Origin: G942493275 sp942493275
GTDB taxonomy: Bacteria; Actinomycetota; Coriobacteriia; Anaerosomatales; PHET01
Direction: 5' to 3'
DNA: 64,000 nucleotides
NCBI GenBank assembly: GCA_942493275.1
Contig: OW818687.1
Coordinates: 2,356,001 to 2,420,000 of the forward strand
Shown here: one piece after another, positions 35,522 through 44,800 of the stretch
How positions within the stretch are numbered: position 1 is the first letter of the stretch
How the letters are laid out: each line of letters begins with the position of its first letter
Program-made: the position numbers and the translations under genes
The notes under the pieces: generated by a model
What the model was told of the DNA's origin: nothing
What the model saw: only the letters and a program-made list of their open reading frames with translations
Databases searched by the model: none

Positions 35522-36595
35522 CTACTCGTCGAGGAACGACGGGTGGGACTCGTCCAGCACCGCGTTCGGGTCGCGCTTCTCGATACCGGCGGACAGCTCG
35601 GTACGCGGATCGAGGCCGATGAGCTCGCGGCACGTGGCGACCACCCCGCCAGTGACCGGTCTGGCCTTGGCCGCACCTGCCGCCAACACTTCGGCAGCGT
35701 AGCCGGGGGTCGCGGCAAGCTCGGCACGACGCTCCTGGAACGGGGCCAGGTACGCGACAAGGTCGTCGGCGAGCTTGCGCTTGTGAGCGACGCAGCCACA
35801 CTCGGCAACGCGGCAGCAGCGGTCCCACTCGGCAATCTCACCGGCGTCGGCGATCAGCTTGTGCACCTGGTGAAGCGGGCAGATGTCCGGATCGCCCGGA
35901 TCGGTCTTGAGCTTGCGCGCCGGATCGGTCATGAAGCTCATGACCTTCTTGCGGACGTCGTCCTCCGGGTCACTGATGAAGATGCTGTTGCCGTAGGACT
36001 TCGACATCTTGCGCCCGTCGGTACCGGGGACTCGCGCGCCCTCGGTCGCGATGATCGCCTTTGGCTCGACGAGGAAATCGCCGTAAGTGTTGTTGAAGCG
36101 GCGGACGATCTCACGCGTCAGTTCGAGGTGCGGAAGCTGGTCCTCGCCCACCGGGACGGCATCCGCGAGAACGATTGCTATGTCGGCCGCCTGGAGCGCC
36201 GGGTACAGGAAGAACCCGACGTTGCCCAGGTCCTTGGTGGTGATCTGTGCGCGCTGCTCCTTGTAGCTGGGAGTGCGCTCAAGCCACGGCATCGGAAGCA
36301 CCATGCTGAAGAAGAGCATCAGCTCCGCGACTTCTGGCACGTCGCTTTGGCGGTAGATGGTGCACTTCTCCGGATCGAGGCCGGCGGCACACCAGTCGAG
36401 CACCATCTCCTCGGTGAACGCGGCGACGCTCGTGGGGTCCTGCCAGTCGCTCGTGAGCGCGTGGTAGTCCGCGATGAAGTAGTACGCGTCGTAGTCGTGC
36501 TGCATCTGCAGCATGTTCTGCAGGTTTCCGAACCAATGGCCCAGGTGGAGCTTGCCGGTGGGCCGATAGCCGGTGAGCGTGCGCTTCTTGGTCAT
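35522..36595 (-). CDS. trpS: Tryptophanyl-tRNA synthetase with putative Fe-S cluster motif
   Basis: A 357-residue class I synthetase charging tRNA-Trp. Signature motifs are KLHLGHWFGN (HIGH-like, residues 15-24) and GRKMSKSYGN (residues 194-203). Between residues 239 and 271 is a Cys cluster with the order C239-x21-C261-x6-C268-x2-H271, plus extra Cys at 260 and 266. In Thermotoga-type TrpRS the same region is C-x22-C-x6-C-x2-C and binds a [4Fe-4S] cluster; here the fourth ligand position is His. AQITTKDLGNVGFFLYP and SVAAFTEEM are other family blocks. A candidate -10 box (TAGAAT) lies upstream in the 76-base gap. Confidence 0.95.
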   Translation of the reverse strand: MTKKRTLTGYRPTGKLHLGHWFGNLQNMLQMQHDYDAYYFIADYHALTSDWQDPTSVAAFTEEMVLDWCAAGLDPEKCTIYRQSDVPEVAELMLFFSMVLPMPWLERTPSYKEQRAQITTKDLGNVGFFLYPALQAADIAIVLADAVPVGEDQLPHLELTREIVRRFNNTYGDFLVEPKAIIATEGARVPGTDGRKMSKSYGNSIFISDPEDDVRKKVMSFMTDPARKLKTDPGDPDICPLHQVHKLIADAGEIAEWDRCCRVAECGCVAHKRKLADDLVAYLAPFQERRAELAATPGYAAEVLAAGAAKARPVTGGVVATCRELIGLDPRTELSAGIEKRDPNAVLDESHPSFLDE

Positions 36596-36671
36596 GGAAC
36601 CCCTCAGATACGTCCGTGTGCGGTGCGGTTCATTCTAACCCAGGGCCACCTCGGGAGCGGCGCCAATCGGC

Positions 36672-37322
36672 CTACAGTCCGAGAAACAGCCTGAGCACCG
36701 GCTGAACCGTCAGCGCGAGGTACCCGCTGAACGCACCCGGGACGATCCACGAGAATCCGATGAGGATGAGGAATCCGTAGCGCTCCAGCGAGTGGTACAT
36801 GTCGCGGAGACGGTCCGGCAGGAAGAACTGCAGCACACGCGACCCGTCCAGCGGCGGAATCGGAATCAGGTTGAAGAACGCGAGCACGAGGTTGGCCTGA
36901 GCGAAGAACAGCAGCAAGCCGGCAGCCGTCGCGTTGAAAGCGAAGCCACTCCCGTCCGAGAAGCCCATCGCGACGCGCAGGATGATGCACGACAACGCCG
37001 AGAGCGCGATGTTGGTGAGCGGTCCGGCGATTCCGGTAAGGAGCATGCCAAGGCGCTGATCCTTGAACCGGTACGGATTGATGGGGACCGGCTTGGCCCA
37101 TCCAAAGAAGTACGACCCTCCGGAGATGATCAGCATCGCGATCGGCAGAATGACAGTACCGACCGGATCGACGTGAACGAGCGGGTTAAGCGACAGTCGC
37201 CCGGCCCTCTTGGCGGTCGGGTCCCCGAGCAGATACGCGACGTAGCCGTGCGAAACCTCGTGCAGGATGATCGCGGGAAACACGATCGCGAACTGCAGTG
37301 CCAGCTCAATGATGGTGCTCAC
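36672..37322 (-). CDS. Site-2 protease family M50 membrane metalloprotease
   Basis: A 216-residue multi-pass membrane protein. The zinc motif His-Glu-x2-His is in IILHEVSHGYVAYLLGD near residue 22, and the third ligand is in NLIPIPPLDGSRVL. GRLSLNPLVHVDPVGT is a family block. No PDZ domain is present, so it is the short FtsH-unrelated Rip-like type often found beside trpS or scpA. Substrates cannot be predicted; regulated cleavage of anti-sigma factors is one known role in the family. It overlaps the upstream fusion gene by ATGA. Confidence 0.9.
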   Translation of the reverse strand: MSTIIELALQFAIVFPAIILHEVSHGYVAYLLGDPTAKRAGRLSLNPLVHVDPVGTVILPIAMLIISGGSYFFGWAKPVPINPYRFKDQRLGMLLTGIAGPLTNIALSALSCIILRVAMGFSDGSGFAFNATAAGLLLFFAQANLVLAFFNLIPIPPLDGSRVLQFFLPDRLRDMYHSLERYGFLILIGFSWIVPGAFSGYLALTVQPVLRLFLGL

Positions 37323-39955
37323 GTGTGCTCCCGGTGATTGCCGATGATCCCTGCCTTGTGTGCGAGCCTGCGCAGGTTCGCGAGCTCGGCCTCCCGTCCG
37401 ACCACCCGGCCATCGAGCCTGTCGTCACGGGCTCGCGAAAGTATATCCGAGAAGACCTCGGAGGGCTCGGCTCCCAGCTCGAGCAAGTCGCGTCCGGTCA
37501 CCGCGGGTCGGATGCGCGACACGACGCGCTCGAAGTGCTCGAGCCGCTCGCGCGCGACCGAGTCACCGCGGGTCCACAGGACGACGCGGGCCTCGACAGG
37601 CAGCGCGCTCAGGAGGTGGTAGAGCCGGCTGTCTCGCATGCCTCGGCCATCCTGAAGGGTCGTCAGAACCGGCTGCCCGCGCTCGGCCAGCGCGAACGAC
37701 GCGGCGGCAAGCTCCCGGGAGATGCGGAAATGCCGGATCCACCGCAGACAGCCGGAACTGCTGCCAGAAGTGGCCATCGTCGCGATAAGGGCCGCCTGGC
37801 GTCGTGGTTCGCGCGCTGACAGACCCTCGTAGTAGACGAGCGCTTCCTCGGTGGCCCGCACCGCGTCCACGACGTCCGAGTACGATGAATCGTCCGGCAG
37901 CAGGGAGCCCAGCGCACCCAGCTCCTCCAGCCGAGCGAGGCACCGCCACGGCTCCGCCTCGTCGAGCATCGCGAGGAGTTCTTGCCGCAGACGGGCCCCG
38001 GACACGTCTCCAAGCAGTTCCATCTCGATGGCCTTGCGCGCGTAGGCCTCGGTCGCCGGCTCCATGTGGAAGCCGTATCGGGTTTCGAACCTTGCGGCCC
38101 TGAGCACCCGGGTCGGATCCTCGACGAAGGAGAGCCCGTGGAGCACGCGCACAACCCGCTTCTCGAGGTCCCGAAGGCCGCCGAAGGGGTCTGCGATCTC
38201 ACCAAAGCACCCGGGGGTCACACACGCGGCCATGGCGTTGATGGTGAAGTCGCGACGGAACAGGTCTTGCCGTAGTGACGAGCGCTCGACGGTGGGAAGA
38301 GCACCGGGGCGTGCGTAGTACTCGGTTCGGCTCGATGCGATGTCGATGTGGAACGAGCGGTCGAACACCAGCACCGCGGTCCCGAATCGCCGGTGCACCG
38401 TCACACGTACCCCGAGCGTCTTCGCGGCATCCTCGGCAAACGCGATGCCGTCGCCTTCGACCACTACGTCGAGGTCGAGGTTCGGCCGTCCGAGCACCAT
38501 GTCGCGAACGAACCCGCCCACGACGTGCGCACCTTCTCCCCTCTCGGAAGCCAGAGCGCCGAGCCGCGAGAGCGCGTGGGCGGCAGCGTCGGGCAGCAAC
38601 GTGGCGACGCCGGCGACGAACGCGGTGCGGGCCTCCGGGTGCGCACGGGGCATCCTGCGATCGAGGTAGCTCTCTCCGTGTTCGGCCCGCAAGACGTCCT
38701 TCCGGGTAACGATGCCGACGAGTCGGCCATGCTCGACGACCGGCACGCGACCGATGCCTCGGGTCGCCAAGAGCCGTTCGAGTCCGACCAGATCGAGTTC
38801 CGGCGAGACGGTGACGATATCGCGGCCCATGAAACCGGTCACCGGCGCGTGGTCCAGTCCGTGCCGCGCGGCCTTGTCGACATCCTTGCGCGTAACGATC
38901 CCTGCCAGTCCGCCGTCCTCGATGACGGGGAGTCCACCATGCCCCCATCGAGCCATCAGCTCGCCGGCCTCCCGCATCGTCGCGGAGATGCTGACCGTGC
39001 GCACGTGTTCGCTCATGACGTCGCGTGCGCGAAGAGGAGGATGCACGTGAGCCTCCAGCGCCTCGCGGACCCGCACGAGAGCCTCACCGACCGCCATGTC
39101 CCTGAAGCCCGCTGAGGCGGCCTGAGCGTGGCCCCCACCGCCCAATCGCGCCATGACCGCGCCGACGTCGACCTCTGCGAGCCTCGAGCGGGCGACGATC
39201 TGTAGGCGGTCCGGCATCCGCACGACCGCGATCGCGACCCGGTATCCCATGTCTTCTACGACGTAGTGGGTCAGAACACTAGCCGAGTCGACGTACTGGT
39301 CCGCCTCGGCCCATCCCACCGCGACGGGCTGCCCGTTGACGTCCCAGACCTCGAGAGTCGCTTGCAGCTGCGACAGCAGAAGCTGCTGCGCGGGGTCCAG
39401 AGTGCGGGCCAGGAACTGGTTCAGGACCTCCATGTCCGCGCCGGTCGCCATCAGGTAGGCGGCCGCGTCGGCGTCATAGGCCGTGGCACCGGGATAGGTC
39501 AGCGACCCCGTGTCTTCGTGAATGCCGAGAAGGAAGAGGCTCGCCTCAAGTGGTGCGATTGCGATACCTCGCGACTTGAGCTCGTGCACGAGGATCGACG
39601 TCGTGGCGCCCACGTCCATCGAGCGGTCATCCTCGATCGCAAGGTCGCCTTCTTGGGGCGGGTGATGGTCATACACCACGACCTCGACTCCATCACGACG
39701 TACGACCTCGCCGAGCTCTCCGATCCGATCGGGGTCCCGAGTATCGACGATCACGATGCTGTCTATCGCGTCGAGGTCGAGGCCGCGCAGGTCAACGAAG
39801 TCGAGGAAGTCCTCGTGGAGGTTGTGAAACGCCCTGACGTTGGCGTTCTGGCTCCCGAGGTACACGCCCCTAGCACCAGGGAAGAGCTTGGTCGCAGCGA
39901 CAGTCGACGCGTATGCGTCGAAGTCAGGGTTGGCGTGTCCGACGACGACCCTCAT
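37319..39955 (-). CDS. DHH phosphoesterase - CBS pair - poly(A) polymerase/CCA-type fusion
   Basis: An 878-residue fusion. Residues 1-310 are a DHH/DHHA1 phosphoesterase (VVVGHANPDFDAYAS, VVVYDHHPP, RLGGGGHAQAASAGF). Residues 310-435 are two CBS domains (RDVMSEHVRTVSISATM, GLAGIVTRKDV and, in the second, RLVGIVTRKDVL). Residues 460-878 are a class II nucleotidyltransferase (AHVVGGFVRDMVLGRPNLDLDVV, with the DxD metal site, then RRDFTINAMAA and an RNA-binding helical region). The same order occurs in Aquifex-type A-adding enzymes, which share tRNA CCA repair with a C-adding partner. The start is ATG at 39955, 7 bases after deoA; the frame upstream is non-homologous. Confidence 0.92.
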   Translation of the reverse strand: MRVVVGHANPDFDAYASTVAATKLFPGARGVYLGSQNANVRAFHNLHEDFLDFVDLRGLDLDAIDSIVIVDTRDPDRIGELGEVVRRDGVEVVVYDHHPPQEGDLAIEDDRSMDVGATTSILVHELKSRGIAIAPLEASLFLLGIHEDTGSLTYPGATAYDADAAAYLMATGADMEVLNQFLARTLDPAQQLLLSQLQATLEVWDVNGQPVAVGWAEADQYVDSASVLTHYVVEDMGYRVAIAVVRMPDRLQIVARSRLAEVDVGAVMARLGGGGHAQAASAGFRDMAVGEALVRVREALEAHVHPPLRARDVMSEHVRTVSISATMREAGELMARWGHGGLPVIEDGGLAGIVTRKDVDKAARHGLDHAPVTGFMGRDIVTVSPELDLVGLERLLATRGIGRVPVVEHGRLVGIVTRKDVLRAEHGESYLDRRMPRAHPEARTAFVAGVATLLPDAAAHALSRLGALASERGEGAHVVGGFVRDMVLGRPNLDLDVVVEGDGIAFAEDAAKTLGVRVTVHRRFGTAVLVFDRSFHIDIASSRTEYYARPGALPTVERSSLRQDLFRRDFTINAMAACVTPGCFGEIADPFGGLRDLEKRVVRVLHGLSFVEDPTRVLRAARFETRYGFHMEPATEAYARKAIEMELLGDVSGARLRQELLAMLDEAEPWRCLARLEELGALGSLLPDDSSYSDVVDAVRATEEALVYYEGLSAREPRRQAALIATMATSGSSSGCLRWIRHFRISRELAAASFALAERGQPVLTTLQDGRGMRDSRLYHLLSALPVEARVVLWTRGDSVARERLEHFERVVSRIRPAVTGRDLLELGAEPSEVFSDILSRARDDRLDGRVVGREAELANLRRLAHKAGIIGNHREHT

Positions 39956-39962
39956 CGAGCGC

Positions 39963-41273
39963 CTACAACTCGTGGAAAAGCGCCGGCGGTTCGACGGACT
40001 GCTCGGAGAACGTGACGGCCGCGCGGAAGCGCTCCTCGGCCGGGCCGAACAGATCGCGGCTTTGGGCATACATCGTGCACAACAGGGTGTCGGGCTCCAC
40101 CCGCGACCCGACGCGCACCGCCATCTGGAGACCCGCGCCGAAGTCGATGACGTCGTCCTTGGTCGCCCTACCGGCACCCAGAAGCATCGCCGAGCGACCG
40201 ATTCCCTCGGCATCGAAGGCGGCAACATACCCGGACTCTGCTGCACGCACCTCAAGAACCTCCGGCGACAGGGTCAGCACGGAGGGATCGGCTGCTACCG
40301 CCGGATCGCCACCCTGCGCGATGACCCATTCCCGGAACTTGTCGAGCGCGCGCCCGTCTTCGATGACGGCCTCACACATAGCGCGCCCTGCGTCTTCATC
40401 AGCTGCGACCGCTCCCATGACAAGCATCTTCGCGCCGAGGGCCAGACACAACTCGGTCAGCTCGGCCGGACCTTCGCCCCTCAGGGTATCGATGGCCTCT
40501 CGGACCTCAAGGGAATTGCCGACAGCCATCCCAAGTGGCTGATCCATATCGCTCATGACGCAGACGACGCTACGGCCCAGCTCGCGACCGACTCGAGTGA
40601 GCTCGTCGGCCAGGGCCCGCGCATCATGCTCGTTCTTCATGAACGCGCCGGAGCCGACCTTGACGTCGAGCAGAATCGCGTCAGCTCCACCCGCGACCTT
40701 CTTGCTGATGATCGAGCCGACGATCAGAGGTATCGAAGGGACGGTGGCTGTCACGTCCCTCAACGCGTAGATCTTCTTGTCTGCGGGATCGACGTCGGGG
40801 GACTGCGCGATGACGGCGATGCCGATATCGCGCACCTGCGCGAGGAACGCATCCGGCGACAGCTCAACGCTGAATCCGCGGATGGACTCGAGCTTGTCGA
40901 GCGTGCCCCCCGTGTGTCCGAGCCCCCGGCCGCTCATCTTCGCGACAGGGACTCCGCACGCTGCAACGAGAGGCGCGAGAACGAGCGTCGTGGTGTCGGC
41001 GACACCGCCCGTGGAGTGCTTGTCGACTTTCACCCCCGGAATCGAAGACAGGTCGACCTCACGACCGGATGCCACCATCGCTGCCGTGAGACTGACGGTC
41101 TCGGACTGGCTGAGGCCGTTGAGGTATGCCGCCATGAGCCACGCGGCCATCTGGTAGTCGGGCATCTCCCCCGAGGTGTAGCCGGCGACGATACGCTCGA
41201 TCTGAGGCGCCGAATGCTCCAGGCCGTCGCGCTTCAGCTCGATGAGCTCTTCGAATGTCCAGTCGGACTTCAT
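39963..41273 (-). CDS. deoA: Pyrimidine-nucleoside/thymidine phosphorylase
   Basis: A 436-residue enzyme cleaving thymidine, deoxyuridine or uridine with phosphate to give base and (deoxy)ribose-1-phosphate. Motifs: ELIELKRDGLEHSAPQIERIV, VDKHSTGGVADTTTLVLAPLVA, KMSGRGLGHTGGTLDKLESI, ILLDVKVGSGAFMK and the C-terminal barrel GYVAAFDAEGIGRSAMLLGAG. Thymidine-only and broad pyrimidine forms cannot be told apart by eye. It shares ATGA with deoB, forming a nucleoside salvage pair. Confidence 0.93.
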   Translation of the reverse strand: MKSDWTFEELIELKRDGLEHSAPQIERIVAGYTSGEMPDYQMAAWLMAAYLNGLSQSETVSLTAAMVASGREVDLSSIPGVKVDKHSTGGVADTTTLVLAPLVAACGVPVAKMSGRGLGHTGGTLDKLESIRGFSVELSPDAFLAQVRDIGIAVIAQSPDVDPADKKIYALRDVTATVPSIPLIVGSIISKKVAGGADAILLDVKVGSGAFMKNEHDARALADELTRVGRELGRSVVCVMSDMDQPLGMAVGNSLEVREAIDTLRGEGPAELTELCLALGAKMLVMGAVAADEDAGRAMCEAVIEDGRALDKFREWVIAQGGDPAVAADPSVLTLSPEVLEVRAAESGYVAAFDAEGIGRSAMLLGAGRATKDDVIDFGAGLQMAVRVGSRVEPDTLLCTMYAQSRDLFGPAEERFRAAVTFSEQSVEPPALFHEL

Positions 41274-42466
41274 GCGCCGCGCACCTCGGACAGGAAGCTC
41301 TCGCCGCGGCCGCAGGCTCCCGAAAGCCCGTAGAAGTCGAGAACGGTCTCGCCGATGTCGCTGAAGGTCTTCCGGATTCCCAGGTCCACTCCGCGCTCGT
41401 TGCCTTTCACGCAGGCGATGAGCGGGGTGTATTCGCGGCTGTGGTCAGTGGAATCCGACGTGGGGTCACACCCGTGATCGGCCGTCAGGATGAACAAGTC
41501 ACCCTCGACCATCGCATCGAGGAGCTCGGGCATCCGCGCGTCGACGGCCTCAAGGCCGCGCGCGTATCCGTCGACGTCGTTACGGTGACCCCAGATCATG
41601 TCGAAGTCCACGAGGTTGGCGAAGACGAACCCGGCGTCCGAGTCATCCCTGACGCGCTTCAGCAGGTTGTCGAACCCGTGCATGTTGTTCTCGGAATGCG
41701 GCGATTCGCAGATGCCGCGCCACGCGAAGATCTCACCGATCTTGCCGATGCCGTAACTGAGAATGCCGGCCTCCTGCAAACGGTCGAGCACGGTCGGCTC
41801 GAACGGCTCGACGGCGAAGTCGCGGCGGCGGTGGGTCCGCTGATAGACGCCCGCGGCATCCGGGCCGATGAACGGACGCGCGATGATACGGCCCACCGCG
41901 TGGTCACCGACGCATACCTTCTCGCGCGCGATCGAGCAGAGCCGGTAGAGCTCCTCGATCGGGATGACGTCCTCGTGCGCGGCGATCTGAAAGACACTGT
42001 CGGCCGAGGTGTAGACGATCGGGTTTCCGGTGCGAACGTGTTCGTCGCCGAGGTCCTGGATGATGACGGTGCCGCTCGCCGGGTAGTTGCCCAGCCAGCC
42101 GAGTCCCGTCTCGCGCTCCCACACATCCATCACTTCCGGCGGGAAACCGTCCGGGTAGGTCGGGAACGCGTGCGTGAGCTGAAGCCCCATCATCTCCCAA
42201 TGGCCGGTGGTGGTGTCCTTGCCGGCGCTCGCCTCGGCATTCCGGCCCCAGGAAGCCGTTGTGACCTCGACCGGGGGCACGCCGAGGATCTCGGTGATGT
42301 TGCCCAACCCCATCGCGCCGAGGTGAGGCATCGTGAGCCCTCCTGCCGCGCGTGACGTGTTGCCGAGCGTGTTCGCGCCCTCGTCGCCGTACTCGGAGGC
42401 ATCAGGAAGTTCGCCGGCTCCCACGCTGTCAAGCACCAGCACGATCGCACGCGGTGCGCGCGCCAT
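41270..42466 (-). CDS. deoB: Phosphopentomutase
   Basis: A 398-residue alkaline-phosphatase-fold enzyme moving phosphate between C1 and C5 of ribose or deoxyribose. Metal sites: VLVLDSVGAGELPDA, GANTLGNTSRAAGG with the phosphorylated Thr region, NLVDFDMIWGHRND and ILTADHGCDPTSDSTDHSREYTP. With deoA it feeds nucleoside sugars into central metabolism. The start directly abuts the pilB stop, which suggests co-transcription even though functions differ. Confidence 0.95.
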   Translation of the reverse strand: MARAPRAIVLVLDSVGAGELPDASEYGDEGANTLGNTSRAAGGLTMPHLGAMGLGNITEILGVPPVEVTTASWGRNAEASAGKDTTTGHWEMMGLQLTHAFPTYPDGFPPEVMDVWERETGLGWLGNYPASGTVIIQDLGDEHVRTGNPIVYTSADSVFQIAAHEDVIPIEELYRLCSIAREKVCVGDHAVGRIIARPFIGPDAAGVYQRTHRRRDFAVEPFEPTVLDRLQEAGILSYGIGKIGEIFAWRGICESPHSENNMHGFDNLLKRVRDDSDAGFVFANLVDFDMIWGHRNDVDGYARGLEAVDARMPELLDAMVEGDLFILTADHGCDPTSDSTDHSREYTPLIACVKGNERGVDLGIRKTFSDIGETVLDFYGLSGACGRGESFLSEVRGA

Positions 42467-44131
42467 CTAGACCACCACCCTGTCGACTTCCTGAAGGCTC
42501 GTGATTCCGGCCTTGACCTTGTTGAGCGCGTCACGCCGCAGCGGGCGCATACCCCGACCCAGGGCCGCGTCGCGCAACTCATCGGCGGGCGCCTGCTGAA
42601 CAAACAGGCGGGAGATGTGACTGTCGAACTCCATGACCTCGAACAAGCCGATTCGACCCCGGTAGCCCGTCTTCCCGCATTCCCCGCAGCCAACCGCCTC
42701 GTAGACGACCAGGTCCGGGATCTCATCGGCCCGGAACCCTGCAGCCAGCAGCGTGTCGGGCGAGATGTCCGCCGGACGCTTGCAGCTGTCGCATAGCTTG
42801 CGTGCGAGCCTCTGAGCGACGGCGCCGACGATCGCCGAGGAAGTGATGTAGGGCGGCACGCCCATGTCGGTAAGCCGCGTGAGGGCACTAGGGGCGTCGT
42901 TGGTGTGTATGGAGGTGAGCACGAGGTGTCCGGTAAGGGCCGCGCGAACCGCGATCTCAGCGGTCTCGGGGTCTCTGACTTCTCCGACCATCACGACGTC
43001 GGGATCCGAGCGAAGAATGGTTCTGAGCCCCGCGGCGAAGGTCAATCCGACGCGATTGTTGACCGCCATTTGGGTAACGCCGTCCATGCGGTATTCGATG
43101 GGGTCCTCTACCGAGACGACCTTGCGTCCCGGATCGTTGAGCTCCTTGAGCAAGGCGTACAGAGTCGTCGACTTACCGGAACCGGTGGGGCCGGACACGA
43201 ACAACGCGCCGTAGGGATGCGCGAGCATCTTGCGGAGCTTCGCGAGGTTCTCGGGGTCGAGTCCCACGTCCTCCACCGAGTGGAACGCGACTTCTCTGTC
43301 GAGGATTCGGATGGTGACGGCTTCGCCATTAGGCGTCGGCAGCGTCGCCACTCGCAGGTCAAGCGGCTTGTCATCAACCCTGATCGCGATCCGCCCGTCC
43401 TGGGGACGCCGCCGCTCGGTGATATCCATGTCGCCCATCACCTTGAGGCGCGACAACAGTTCAGCCTGGGACGACTTGGGGAGTCTGGCGGCCTCTCTCA
43501 GCACGCCGTCTACGCGATACCTGATTCGCAGCTCCCGTTCACCGGGCTCGAAGTGCACGTCACTCGCCTTCTCGAGCACGGCCTCGCGGAGCACCTGGTT
43601 CACGATACGGATGACCGGCACGTCAACGTCGCCATCGTCTCCGGTGGCTTCCGTAAGCGGTGTGACCTCGTCTTGCTCGAGTTCTTGAAGCGCGTCCGCA
43701 CCTGCGACGTACTTCTCGATCGCGAACCGCACCTGACTTGCGGCCGCCACCACGACGTCGACCTTGAGACCGGTCGTCAGCTCGGCCTCATCGACGGCCT
43801 CCACGTCCAGCGGATCGGCCATCGCGAGCGTAAGGCGATCACCCAGAACCGCAATCGGAATCACGTGTCTGCGTCGCACCATTCTCAGCGGCAGCATCAA
43901 CGCGGCCTGGCGGTCGATGGGAATCGACGCGAGGTTGACGTGTTCGAGGCCCTTCTGATCGGCTAGTGCCGCAGCAATCTGGTCCTCGGTGACCAGAAGT
44001 TCTCGGACGAGGACCTCGCCGATCTTGCCGCCGGACTCGGCCTGCACGTCGAGGGCCGCCTCCAGTTGCGCATCGGTGATGAGTCCTGCATGGACCAGCA
44101 GCTCGCCGAGCCGCTCGCGAGTGTAGGGCAC
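42467..44131 (-). CDS. pilB: Type IV pilus assembly ATPase PilB/GspE
   Basis: A 554-residue hexameric secretion ATPase. The N-terminal MshEN-like domain is GELLVHAGLITDAQLEAAL, with a second repeat from about residue 75; such domains bind c-di-GMP in some homologues. Walker A is VSGPTGSGKSTTLYALL, the Asp box VEDPIEYRM, Walker B DPDVVMVGEVRDPETAEIA and the His box TGHLVLTSIHTNDA. A zinc tetracysteine (CDSC and CGEC) lies in the C-terminal domain, as in PilB. The start is GTG at 44131 with GGGGGAG 5 bases upstream. No pilin, pilC or pilT is adjacent, so the rest of the machine is elsewhere. Confidence 0.93.
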   Translation of the reverse strand: MPYTRERLGELLVHAGLITDAQLEAALDVQAESGGKIGEVLVRELLVTEDQIAAALADQKGLEHVNLASIPIDRQAALMLPLRMVRRRHVIPIAVLGDRLTLAMADPLDVEAVDEAELTTGLKVDVVVAAASQVRFAIEKYVAGADALQELEQDEVTPLTEATGDDGDVDVPVIRIVNQVLREAVLEKASDVHFEPGERELRIRYRVDGVLREAARLPKSSQAELLSRLKVMGDMDITERRRPQDGRIAIRVDDKPLDLRVATLPTPNGEAVTIRILDREVAFHSVEDVGLDPENLAKLRKMLAHPYGALFVSGPTGSGKSTTLYALLKELNDPGRKVVSVEDPIEYRMDGVTQMAVNNRVGLTFAAGLRTILRSDPDVVMVGEVRDPETAEIAVRAALTGHLVLTSIHTNDAPSALTRLTDMGVPPYITSSAIVGAVAQRLARKLCDSCKRPADISPDTLLAAGFRADEIPDLVVYEAVGCGECGKTGYRGRIGLFEVMEFDSHISRLFVQQAPADELRDAALGRGMRPLRRDALNKVKAGITSLQEVDRVVV

Positions 44132-44180
44132 GCTGCTCCCCCCGTTGGGATGCCTGACCGGTTAGAAGACGCTGATGGAG

Positions 44181-44465
44181 TTATGCCCGAGAACGTAGGA
44201 CGCTCAGCACCCACTCGAGCACGAGAAGCACGACGACGGTGATGCCCGCCTCGGCATCGAACACGCCGCCGTAAGGTGTCTTGATGGGCTCGATGCCCAG
44301 AGGGATGACCAGGGGGTCGGTCAGTGCGACGACCGCTTCGGCCCACCCCTGAGCGGCGAGCTGCCCGAAGAACAGGACGACGAGCCTGATAGTCAACGCC
44401 ACGGCGATGACGACCAGAATGTCCATGATGATCGTGAGCAGAGTGCGAGCGGGGTTCTTGGCCAC
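44181..44465 (-). CDS. Small membrane protein, YggT-like
   Basis: A 94-residue protein with two hydrophobic helices (LLTIIMDILVVIAVALTIRL and ITVVVLLVLEWVLSVL) separated by a loop with LTDPLVIPLG and GGVFDAEAG. The layout of the loop, a T-D-P-L-x-x-P-x block followed by a Gly-Gly-hydrophobic strand, resembles YggT/Ycf19 family proteins, which are linked to division and membrane organisation. The match is by eye and not strong. It lies between pilB and the FlgM-like gene, in the same direction. Confidence 0.6.
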   Translation of the reverse strand: MAKNPARTLLTIIMDILVVIAVALTIRLVVLFFGQLAAQGWAEAVVALTDPLVIPLGIEPIKTPYGGVFDAEAGITVVVLLVLEWVLSVLRSRA

Positions 44466-44541
44466 GAGACCCTCCGGAATCGGAATCGATATCCGTCAGA
44501 TTATGGCCCGATAAGGTGGTGAAACGCCAGCGCCAGAAGGC

Positions 44542-44793
44542 TTAGCGCAGCGCGTCGGAGACGATGCGGGAGATCATCTTCGAGGCGATCTCGCGCGAAT
44601 CAGGGCATCCGGCCCCGAGCCTGCACGTAGCCTCGGCTACCCGATCCTCACGCGTGTCCGGCGCACTCTGTACTGCAGCGCGGACACGATCGAGGAACTC
44701 GTGTTCCACCGTGGGTCGGACGAGCGCCGTCGCATGAGTGGCACCGCGAAGGTCCTGGGCCGCGAGCCGTGCTTGTTCGTCTGAGATGATCAT
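44542..44793 (-). CDS. flgM: FlgM-like anti-sigma factor
   Basis: An 83-residue protein. The start IISDEQARLAAQDLRG and the C-terminal half (SAPDTREDRVAEATCRLGAG, then REIASKMISRIVSDAL) have the shape of FlgM, whose C-terminal helices bind and block sigma-28 (FliA/SigD). The frame is open to 44985, but the ATG at 44793 begins the conserved part. There is no Shine-Dalgarno; a sigma-28-type promoter ends 7 bases before the ATG, so the mRNA would be leaderless. No flagellar or sigma-28 gene is in the window, and the nearest machinery gene is pilB. The family call rests on motif memory. Confidence 0.65.
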   Translation of the reverse strand: MIISDEQARLAAQDLRGATHATALVRPTVEHEFLDRVRAAVQSAPDTREDRVAEATCRLGAGCPDSREIASKMISRIVSDALR

Positions 44794-44800
44794 ACCGAGG

